Shown here one piece after another: positions 31,908-42,500 of a stretch of DNA of 64,000 nucleotides (position 1 is its first letter; the number at the start of each line of letters is the position of its first letter). The notes below the pieces were generated by a model, which saw only the letters and a list, made by a program, of their open reading frames with translations, searched no databases and had not been told where the DNA came from. This stretch comes from Paraphysomonas bandaiensis (Eukaryota; Chrysophyceae). The position numbers were made by a program, and so were the translations under genes. The stretch lies in contig CBFFRP010000046.1 in the NCBI GenBank assembly GCA_965644295.1, positions 62,001 to 126,000 on the forward strand. Reading direction: 5' to 3'.

Positions 31908-33147
31908 ATGGCTGCTGAGCTGCCCACACCCGTCGTTGATCTGAAGAAGACCTCCAAGTATTTCTCTCTATGTCTGAGGGGTCTGCCGCATCACTATACG
32001 GGACTCGACACGAGCCGCTTGAGTGCAGTGAGTTACATGCATATGACACCATCCTCTTAACTGTATTCGTGTGTATACGTGTATATACAGGTGTATTTCG
32101 CTGTGCTGGGACTGGATATGATCGGAGAGAGAGCGCAGATACCCCTTCAAGATACTGTTCATCACATCTTGTCTCTGCAGCTGTCGTTTCATCCACAATG
32201 CAGGCGTGTTGGTTACTCGGGATTCTTAGGATCAGCTTATTTGGGAGAGATTGTTAATGAGAGTTGCTGTGTGGTTGATGGGGAGTGTCGCACGCATAGA
32301 GATGAGTCCGTTCAGGCGGGATTTCATTTCTTTCAGGTTTATGAGTTGTATCCCTCCAACTGCAATAACAGTGTAACGGTAGGGCCATATCGCGATGACG
32401 TATACTGCCATTGTAGCGCTGGTAGCTCTCGGAGATGATTTATCTGGCATAAATAAAGCGTCTATTATTGCGGGGCTGAAAGAGCTACAGGACCCCAGCG
32501 GTGCCTTCCGCAGCACATATTCTCCGTGTGAGTGCGATATGCGGTTCTTGTATTGTGCCTGCGCAATATCAGCAATATTGGGAGACTGGAGTGGTGTAAA
32601 TGTAGATAGAGCAGTGAACTATGTTAGGAGCTGTGTTACATATGAAGGAGGAGTGGGTCTCGTGCCCGGAGCGGAGGCGCATGGGGGTTCCACATACTGC
32701 GCTCTGGCCTCCTTGCAGTTGATGGGTCGACTGGACGCGCTGTCCTCAATGGAGAAAGACACAATGCTACGCTGGTGCTTGCGAAGGTGGGTCCTATATT
32801 GGTCATGTTTTTTCCGGTAACATTGGCTTTCTAGGCAAGACTCTGGATTTTCTGGGCGGACCAACAAGACCAATGACACCTGCTACTCCTTCTGGATTGG
32901 TGCTTCTATTCACATCCTTGGAGGATTTCCGCTGACGGATGTGTTATCAACCCGTGGGTTTGTTGCCGGGAAATGTCATAGTGTAGCCACTGGTGGGTTT
33001 GGAAAAACTCCTGCGGCACCTCCAGATATTCTCCATTCGTTTTACTCACTTGCATGGCTTTCCTTGGCCGAGGAGCCCGGTACCCACATGATAGATACTT
33101 CCATAGGATTACGTCAAGATAGGAGCCCTCCGTTGTATCAACCCTAA
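31908..33147 (+). CDS. PGGT1B: Geranylgeranyltransferase type I beta subunit
   Basis: Catalytic subunit that, with the shared alpha subunit, attaches geranylgeranyl to C-terminal CaaL-type cysteines of Rho/Rac-like GTPases. Exons 31908-32027, 32091-32336, 32383-32786 and 32835-33147, 360 residues. Marks: YFAVLGLDMIG near the N-terminus, GYSGFLGSAYLG, HIAMTYTAIVALVALGDDLS across the exon 2-3 junction, DPSGAFRS, NDMRF-like CDMRFLYCACAIS, EGGVGLVPGAEAHGGSTYCA, and DSGFSGRTNKTNDTCYSFW with the Asp and Cys zinc ligands. The third zinc ligand is the His of DILHSFYSLAWLSL. The end of exon 2 (AGFHFFQ) is the least certain boundary. Length is close to the human protein. Confidence 0.95.
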
Positions 33148-33489
33148 TATATCTGTACAATTTACGTGCGTATTGTAATTGTAATTGGATTTAATACAGT
33201 ATTGATTTTGTGTGGGGTGGTTGCTCGTATCGTTTGTTGGAAAAGTGATATCTACTTTGCGAACTATATTTAGAGCCAATATGGGTGTAGTGCACTACGA
33301 TATATTTCTTCATAATATTTCTATTCATGTATTTATCGAGTCAGAGCCTGGCCATTACTTAAAGAAACGAAAAAATGGAGATTTAAGTCTTCCCTTCATA
33401 TATGAAAGTCTGATTATTACATGAGTACCGGTTGCGTACAGAAACTAGTTTATGTCTATAGACTAGCTAATAACTAGATTTGCTATATA
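33148..33489. other. Intergenic, nothing recognised
   Basis: AT-rich sequence after the GGTase-I beta stop codon, up to a diverged fragment of repeat family A. No gene recognised. Confidence 0.5.
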
Positions 33490-33550
33490 CTACTAGTGGC
33501 GGGCAACAGTCTCGGGACAGCTTGTGCATCGCTGCGAGCACCATGGTGCA
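33490..33550 (-). repeat. Diverged fragment of repeat family A (hairpin block)
   Basis: CAGCTTGTGCATCGCTGCGA then GCACCATGGTGCAACC matches the reverse-oriented hairpin block of family A, with several substitutions, the most diverged copy here. Confidence 0.65.
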
Positions 33551-33821
33551 ACCGTCCCTTGTAGTGAGGTTAGTCGGGGGGTCTACCTTTGGGCAATGTG
33601 TCTGGCGGGCCTGTGCCATGAATTATGTGGGGGGTGGGTGAGGCGAGATGTATATGAGAGTGCAAGTCGGTGGTGGAGATGGTGCTGGTTGTTGAGGTGG
33701 GGTTTCGGCCACAGGTAAGGAGGAGTTGTTTCCGGAGTGGTTGCGCTTGCCTCTGTCGGGTTTGAACTCTTGTGGAGGATAGAATTCTAGGGGTGGTTGT
33801 CACCTGAGTACTTTATTGAGC

Positions 33822-33903
33822 AACACTAAGTAAGGGTGTTTATAACAACTTAGTTGTAATAGAACACTAAGTAAGGGTGTTTATAACAACTTAGTTGTAA
33901 TAG
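33822..33903. repeat. 41-bp tandem duplication with internal palindromes
   Basis: Two exact head-to-tail copies (33822-33862 and 33863-33903). Each contains ACACTAAGTAAGGGTGT, an imperfect inverted repeat, and ACAACTTAGTTGT, a near-perfect palindrome. It lies between GC-rich remnants in the tail-to-tail gap. Confidence 0.93.
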
Positions 33904-33981
33904 AACCCTGTTCTCCAACACAGCAACTTGCTCCTCCAAAGAATTTATCATTCCATCTTTATCTAAAAGTCTCCCCTTAAT

Positions 33982-34515
33982 TTATCTAAAAGGGGTGGAT
34001 GTCGCCTGGAGTAGCTGGAGTACCTTTGGTGTCGGGTGAGTATCCTGGGGCTGGCGTTGCTTTGCGTGTGTCGGGACCGGTGTCGCCGGTGCCGTGTCTA
34101 CGTTGTGGTGTCTGTGTCCCCTATTGCGAAGCATGCGGAGCCCTCCATCATACAGGGGAAGTAGGATAGAGGCGATGGATTTTTCTAGGGCGTGGAATTG
34201 ATGTTCGAGCAGTGAGCTGGATATGTGGCGTCCGAATGCGTCGGCCATTTGTGTGGCAGTAATGTGGCCGGTCCAGTAGCGCTCAACCTGGGGGGTGGTT
34301 GGGTTCCATGCGGCTTTGGCTAGTTTGGTTATGGCGGTGTAAAACCAGGGATGGGGGAGCGTGCGTGTGCGAAGTTTGTCAAGCTTATTGTGGTGTGCTT
34401 GGTGGACATCTTCACGTATGTGAATGATGTCAGGGTGAGTGCAGGTGAGAAGCATGTGCGCCATGTTGTCTGTGAGTCTTCCCTTCAGGGAATGCCGTTC
34501 CACTGAGTAATTCAT
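33982..34515 (-). pseudogene. Possible non-LTR retroelement C-terminal remnant
   Basis: A 177-residue frame, GC-richer than its surroundings. DNMAHMLLTCTHPDIIHIRE resembles the zinc-binding region after the reverse transcriptase in non-LTR retroelements (zf-RVT style: E/D-x2-H-x3-C-x2). The C-terminus is Pro/Thr/His-rich low complexity, as is another frame at 33803-33570 on the same strand. No reverse transcriptase remains. Calling it a retroelement tail is inference; it could be an unrelated hypothetical gene fragment. Confidence 0.4.
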
Positions 34516-34734
34516 ATAGCACAGCTGTATGGTGAACTCTAAACTTTAAAATACACTCTACTTTTTGACGTGTACAATACTACATTAGGTGCTCGCTTTT
34601 GAGCTTTGTAAAGTGTAAAGTACAAATATACTTTATATATATTATAAAAAGATAAAAAGACATTCCTCTGTACGAGAATGTAAAATGCATCTCGTTAATT
34701 GTACCCATTATATCACAAAGGTCCGTACGTACGT

Positions 34735-35245
34735 ATGTATTAGTATTAATTTCATATCAATTTCAGGTTAACGGTGTCGATTATTTAGAACTGAACGATC
34801 CACATGATGCAAGTGACAAGTTAGTACCCCTCAACAAACTCGGACTCGCACCTTGTCGTGTGGTGATCTGGGGGATAAGTACCGGAGATATTTCTCCGGG
34901 AAACTAACACGAACCGCATAATATTATATAGTCATCAAATCTAGTTCTGCTTACTAATAGCCATATAATATATATGATTGTGTGGTACAAGGGACACTAA
35001 TAAGTGTAACTTGTGTAGACGTCTTTGTGCCTTGACGAATAAACAGTCAACGGAAATGGGCCCACCTCAAGGGCACCCAGCATGTTCACCATAAGGACTC
35101 AAAAGTCCTGAAGGCAACAGATGTCAGGTATATCAAAATTCTGTTTGCTCACTGTGTTTTCTTTGTGTGATAGGTGTTAGAGCGAAAGTGGTTGCACCGT
35201 GGTGCTTGCGGTGACACGCAAGCAGCTTTTGTGGCGCTTAAAGCA
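34735..35245 (+). repeat. Interspersed repeat family A, forward copy
   Basis: Begins TATGTATTAGTATTAATTTC and GTTAACGGTGTCGATTATTT like the copy at 25376, then CCTCAACAAACTCGGACTCG, the ACCGGAGATATTTCTCCGGG hairpin, GACTCAAAAGTCC, and the GTGCTTGCGGTGACACGCAA block. No coding potential. Confidence 0.88.
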
Positions 35246-36558
35246 CAAACTCCTGATGAAACAATTTTAACGTTATTTCTGAAAAGAGCTACTATTGGAA
35301 TTGATTATGATTTAATTCAAACGTAATGGAGAGCTATCTTCATTTAAAATACTTAGGATTAATAGAGATTTCAGGTTAGAAATAGATGGAGACCCACACA
35401 CCCACAAGTAGAAAATTTCAAGTAGATAAACGAAATGAACATATTGTAAAAAGAGATATTCCGATCATACCTCAAGATTGATAAATATTAAATTTAGGTT
35501 CACCATATTGCTTGAAATATTACTTCATATAGACTAATGTTCGTGTGTAGTGACGCCAATATATTATTCAATTTTTGTGTCCACTGCACAAGAATCTGTT
35601 TTACATCTAGTATTGGCATTCATGTGTAATATAGAGAACACCACGATAGTAGATGTCGTCTACTGAATGGTACATCCAGGTTCTATATATTAGCATAATC
35701 GACTACACAGTAACCCTAATCATTACATAGCTCTCGTATGAACTGATCACCTTATGACATTCTACTTTCTATATTGTAGAAACCAGATGTAATGACTACG
35801 GGTGATTGAGCCTCGCTATCATGACTAACATTGCTGGTCTTATCATCCCTGTCCATGTGCACAGGTGATGTGGGGTAGGATAGTCTTCTAACAACACTCT
35901 TCACTTAACTTCCTCTTCTTACTCTTTACTTCGCTACTTCTTAACTTTCAACTCAACTACGATATCAACTTTCACTATTATATCTAAAACTCCATATCCT
36001 TCTACCTATATCCCCATAGTTAATTCTAGAAGTGGTTTCCCAGCCATAAATAGCTAGTTTTCTACTTCCAGAAATAATCATATAGAAATCCCTTAACATC
36101 CTGCTATCTACTCCTATATCATCCTACAGAATACCTACGTATACCATCATAATACTGTACGGGTTACCATGAACGTCCGTTACATCCGTATGTACGGGTA
36201 GTTCCGGTACCCTCCAACCCTATATATCTGGCCTTAATACTCGTATCTTCTAATCTAATCATAACTACCATCTACATCTCATCTCATACTACAACCTACA
36301 TCACTTCATCTTATTCTTCAGCCATAACAACCTCCTAAATCACCCATACTTGACATACCCAATTTTGCTACACAGACAATATGGGCTTAGTAACTGATAC
36401 AATTCAGAACTGAAGTACTGCATTAAAAAAACACACACAAAAAGAAGCTTATTATTAGCATCTATTATTGTCACCACTACAATATTACATATTCGACATT
36501 TATATCACGGAATGAGTGTGATTCATACATAGCACATAGAAACACTGTACTAAATATA
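35246..36558. other. Gene-free interval with a G-poor, pyrimidine-biased stretch
   Basis: No gene recognised. About 35880-36360 is strongly strand-biased: several 60-base lines carry only 0-3 G on the + strand, with many CTTCT, CATC and CTAC words. The interval ends just past the stop codon of the IP3-receptor-like gene on the minus strand, so its right part is probably that gene's 3' untranslated region. Confidence 0.55.
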
Positions 36559-39500
36559 TCATCCAGATCTCTCATTGATGCTTACTCCATCTAAATCAAT
36601 CGCAGAAGCACAAGTAATACACACTTGTACGAAACAACCAGTCGATTCGTTTTCAACTGTTCTGAATTCTTTCCTATGGGAATCCTTCCTCTCGGTACTC
36701 AACGCTATCAGCTCATCGTACGAGAAATCAACAGCGGCTACTGTTTTGGGGTCTACTTCTCCTTCCCTGCCCTTCTGCAGAACAATCCTACACGAGCGTA
36801 TATCACCAGGAGATGTACTCTCACAGGCAATGATTTCTTTAGAACTCATTATTAAAGTACCATCCTCACATCTCTCAATGGGAATTTCGTGCTTTCCAGT
36901 ATCACAAGTGATGACGCACAATAGATCAGATACTGAGGAGACATCAACCGGGACCATACTGCCTACATTGTGAATACTTTGTATTTGCAACGACACCTGT
37001 TTGCGTTCTCCTTGAGGGGTGCTGCTACGGTTGTTGCTCGTATATGACATGTCATCAGACAGATGACTAAAGTTGTCCCCGCCACGAGATGCCACTGACG
37101 AGCGCATTCTTTTACTCGATGCCATTGACCTATTGTCACTGAACTTTGCCATAGGAGTAGAAAGCATTGGGCTGGCAAGGGCCTCCGGGGACCGCGAGCG
37201 CTCAGCAGACAGGGCATTATCACGATTTATATCTGCTTCGTCGTTATCATGTTTCAAGTGAAAAACAATTTTGTCCAGCGTCTCGCCAATACTGGACTGA
37301 AACTGATGGATCTTTGCCTGCAGATTTTTGTCTGCCGACTCGACGTCAGAGCTTAGATGACTACGAAGTTCATCCTCAGCAGAACTAGTAACTGCAAGCC
37401 GCATGGCTCTATTCATCGGAAACCATCCTATGTCATTGGAGTCTAAACTCCGCCTTACATACTGCTCCAGTCCATCATCATCGTCTTTGTCCTGTTCCCA
37501 TACGTAAATGATAAAATATAAATAGTTCCACATGTTGTGATCAAAACGGATGTGTGTTTTGAATCCGTTCGGAGTGTCTGCTGCTCGGTCGAAAATTTGT
37601 TTGTCAATACCACACATGAAACACTTCTCAGTCGTGTCGTGTAAACGTTCAATTTTCTTCGATCGAAGGTCACCAAAGGTATCAATAATGATACCGAAGA
37701 TGACGTTGAGAAGAACAATAAGCACAATCAAAAAGTAAATGACGTCGATAGCATATCTTGTGTCGAGGGTGTGCGTCATTAAATCACCAGTTCCGTTCTG
37801 CAGACGAACTCCGTACCCAACACAATACTTAAAGCACTTATACAGGTTTTCGCAGTCTTTCTTCGTCTCGCCATCCAGAAATTCGTCTCTAAAATTGAAG
37901 AACTAAAGTACAATTAGATAAACGCAGAGTAATACAGTTCACAATACTCACAATAAAGAAAGAGAAAATGTACGTGACAAAAATTCCCAGCAGTAGAGTC
38001 ATAGCCAGCTGCTTTCTAGGGTTGATGACGGCTAGTAATACGTCTCTAGTGGTGGAGTTTTTCACAATGATGTCAAGAAGTAAAAACGTCAGAAATATGT
38101 CACTGTAATTGATTGCCAGAAGACAAAAAATCATGTAAACAAAGTAATACATCGTTAGAGCGTCCACTGAGGTATAAACAACAGTCATTAGCTTGCTATA
38201 ACCAGCAGCTTCGTAATGCTGATACTTAACGGGAACTCTGACTACCAAGAAAAGAATCAGAGTGAAGGTTGCGAATACCAGCTGGAATGTGTTCAGTGCG
38301 TCCACAACGATGCGGATTTCCTCAGGCATGCGTGGACCATCACCTCCCTTAGCAGTATAGTAGCAGAGGAGTAGCAGGTTAATTATGCATGCCAGGAAAA
38401 ATGATATCCACGTCGCTCTATTTTGGTTAGCTCGACTGAATATACCACTAACGTGCCACTCCTTCAATACCTGTTGGTGCTTTATCTCGCGGTAAAGCTC
38501 ATGAGATCGAAATACAAAATCTTGGAGCTTACTTTCCAGGTTACTTCTGTCTACATCTTCAACGAGCGCATCCTTTGATGCCTTGGCTAAATCAAAGCAT
38601 ATCTTAGGAATATGAAAAAAACGTCTTTGTAACTCGCCACGCCACAATATCTCCACACAAGCCACCTCCGCACCGACAATATCCGTTGCATCCTTCACAA
38701 ACTGCAACTCATTCCTTAGACTAGGTTTGTAATCGCAAAGCATCTGCAGCAGCACCAGCGATTCTGTTCTCAAAACTGTGGTCGCCTCGGCCACTTCTTC
38801 AGAGTCTATCTCATCTTCTTCGGTGGAAGGAGCACACATGAGCTCAATGATGTCCAAGTGAATAACACTCAACACTCTCTCGTAAACAGTCTTTAATCCA
38901 CCTTGCCCTTCAAGCAATCCTTGTAAAATATCGATACCCGTCTTCTTCAGTTCCAACTCTTCCACAGGGACGCAGTCCCTAACCGGCTTCGTGCGCATTA
39001 GTCTGTTGATGGTCTCCACCAATTCCGTGTTCAGCACAAAGTGCTCTTGATTTTTCTGACACGGCCCTTGTATTACCTCTAATATAGTAGCTGAAACACG
39101 AGTTCCTGCATTAGTTGACGTCCTACACGGTATACGACTGACGCAATTCAGGTACGAAACAAAATCGTCAAGAAGGTTTACGGATGAGGCGTTATTCGGT
39201 TGCTCGCGCATAATATCCTGGTTCGGTTGGTAGTGTCCCTCGCACATCAGCTGCAAAAATCGAACTATTACAATATCTTCAGGAAGGTCGGGCTCTTCGT
39301 CTTCTTCTAAAACAATAACGTCATTCCATTTGTGCCAGTTGATCAAGTCCTGAATGGAAATACGCATTTGCCTGAAGAAGAGTTCAGAATCATTGTTGTC
39401 CAGGTAGTCGAACATAGTTTGCTGTACAGGCAGGTTCCCTCCCTCTAGAAAGAGCATTGCCACACACAGTTTTACAGACTCCAGCATTAGACCAGCATCA

Positions 39501-42500
39501 ATGCCGACACTGATTAAGTCAAGACAGAGAGTGGTAGCACCGCAACTGTTTAGAGCGTTGACAACAGGTGCGGCGGCGATATCTTCCTCCTCGCCACCGT
39601 CTTCGTCCCGCTCGTATATGCTCATTCCCCATCTGTTCTCGATCATAGTACGAAATGATCTAATGATCCACGTCGTCGTTTGAACACATCTACTATCCAA
39701 GCGCTTTACATTGTCCACAATTTCCAAGCGGTCTCGTACATGTGCCACTAACTTTTTAATGAAAGGCTCATAACGAACGTCACTAACTACAGATGTATTG
39801 TCCACAAACGGCAACTTCTCAATTTTTGCGATGAAGTGCTTATTTTCTTCTGAGGCAATTTCACGCACGTCGTCGCTATCAACTAGTGCAGCAAGGAATT
39901 CCGAATATTTTTTAGTTACTCTTACCTCGTTGTTGCTAGTTGAAACATCAAGGAGCTCCACACCACTTTCCTCTTCGTTCTCATCATCTCCCTTGTCGAC
40001 AAGAGGTGCGCTAAAATCCATAACCAGCGACTTTCCAGCGCTTTTACTCAGACTATCCATGGCAAACATTAAATATTTCTTATGCTCTTCTGAAAGGGAT
40101 GAGAAATTTGGTTCATAAATATTTTTAACACACGTGAATAGAGTTGAGATCAACTCATGAATTTCTGTCAAAGTCATCTGAACCATGTCACCCACTGGGA
40201 CAACAGTATCGTCAGTTTTGATTTTCGCGGGGTCGTAGCAGGTTTGAAAAAACCCAGATACAATCATCGCACACACCACGACATACTCGATCTCTTGTCT
40301 GCGCACGCCACTACCACCCCACCCGTGTTTTTCAATCTCCTGAAGACTGGGTACAGCATCCTCGAAGACTTTAACATAAGACTGTAGCAGACGCCACATC
40401 GCAGCCGACTGTCCCATTCCTGGAATGACAATCTCTACCTCTATCATTGCATTAAAGAGAAAAAGGCCGAGTCGGCATTTCGCCAGCAATATCGAACGCG
40501 GATCCAATATAGCATCTATTATATCCTTGGCATCAAATACGGATTGCACTTTGGCTTCCACTGTCGTGATATTAATTCTACCTACAGTGCATCCAGACAA
40601 CACTCTGAGGAACTCTAAGTGATACCCAAGTTCGTGTGGGAGGTCGTAAACAGAAATATCAGTTTTCTTATCTAAAAATGGCGCCATCATTTCCACCTTC
40701 TCTTGGTAGGATGGATGGTCGACAGGACAAAAGAAGACTACCATTTTTTGCAGACGGGCAGGAGCAATGAGCTGTTTAACAGTCTCGTACTGATTCTCTA
40801 GCACATTTTTTTCTCCAGCATGTGTGATTGAGGCTAGGAGTGACAAGTATTGAGGGTGTCTACCCTGGCGGCAAACTTTCTCCGTAAATTCTGCGATATA
40901 CGATCGTGGACAGGCCTTCATGAGAGCTTCATTGTTCTTGAATATAGCGTGTATTATTTTGTGGCTTCCTATATCCATGTCGAGAGTATTCAAGAAGAAT
41001 TCAAGGTGATCATAAGCTAGAGCCTGGTTTTCGGAATTCTCTATCACGAACCAATAAAGTAACTCGTTACACAGTGCAACAATATCGCGATTATTTTGAG
41101 CGGCTAAGGGTTTGGTTGCCTCATCAATTTCGTTCAAAAGACGCAAAACTTTGAAAGCAACGTCAAAAAAACCTAAATTGCGAAGTAAATTCTGAATGGA
41201 CGGGTCTGGCGCAAAATCCTCATCGAACTCGAGTACCTTCCTCTGAACTCGACATAAATCTGTCAGATCCCTGAGAATATCTTTAATAGCTTTGTCTGTC
41301 CTTCGATCCGCCTCTGTTTTCAACTCCCCCCACAACTCATTCGTTTCAGAAAACCTTTCTAAGTCTAAAAGAAAGTGGTCGATATTTCTGTACTGGCGTT
41401 CACGTTTAGACGACACTAGTAATTGAACTTTCTTTGCATTCTCGATCAGTACCATCGTAGACGAATGATGTGCCATGAGTACATCTAAGAGGACTTGAAC
41501 CAGGTCAGCATTTGTAAGCATCAAGTTGTCGATAAAAATATCATCAAATCCATCACACCCGAGGGATATTTCTCGACACTCAGCTACGACCTTTCTGAAT
41601 ATCTCTGTAGGAGATCTTGTGTCTGCGCCACTCTCCCACTGATGAAATCCCCGTAAGAGTATTGACAAATTCCTGTCTTCAACAATTCTTTGTACATAGG
41701 CTAAAATATTTACAGCTTCAACCATTGTTTCGAGCTCATGTTCAGGAGCATTCGCATATCGTTCTGGCAGCTGCCACTCGTCGTATTGCTTCACAGCCAT
41801 ATCCTTGAGTTTTTGAACCAAGCGTGCAGCACGGAACACTCGAACCAAACGCACAAGTCTGGCGACTCGAAGCGATTTCGTGTACTTAGCTCCACTTCCA
41901 AGTACTCCAGGGGCTGCAATGATAAACACATCGATAATGACGACAACAATATCAATAACATTCAGTATATTAAGGAAAAACGGAACAACAACTTGTTCCA
42001 CGGCCACATAGCAGTAAAACCGCAATAGTATTTCAGCACAGAAGACAGCGGTAACAAAGTACTCAAAATAAGTATAGGATGGTCCCGTTGCTCCGGTGAA
42101 AGTCTGTGAGACCAGTACAGACAGGGCAACGACAACGAGCAACACTACAAATATGACGACCGGTAGGGACTCCAAAAATGTAAGCATACGCCGTTGCCAA
42201 CTGTCTCCATCCGCCTCCGTGCCCATGCTTTCGAAGGAGCCATTTCCAGCAGAAATTTCAGTCATGACTTTCGACGGACCTCGCTGAATACGTGGTCGCT
42301 TCTTCGAACTGGAAGTCCCACTCCTGCTTTTGGGGCGTTGTGTCGATTCCTCTGTGCCTTCGTCAAGTCTTCTCCTATCCAAGGCAGCAATTAAAGGGCC
42401 AATAACATCCATAAGCTTTTCAGTAGTGCCATAGAAGTTAAACATGACCAGCTTGTGCATAAGCTGCATCATATGTACCGACAGACCATCCCAAGGATTT

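Noticed and set aside
33822-33903. Repeat array considered as CRISPR
   Set aside because: Only two head-to-tail units without spacers, in a eukaryotic genome.
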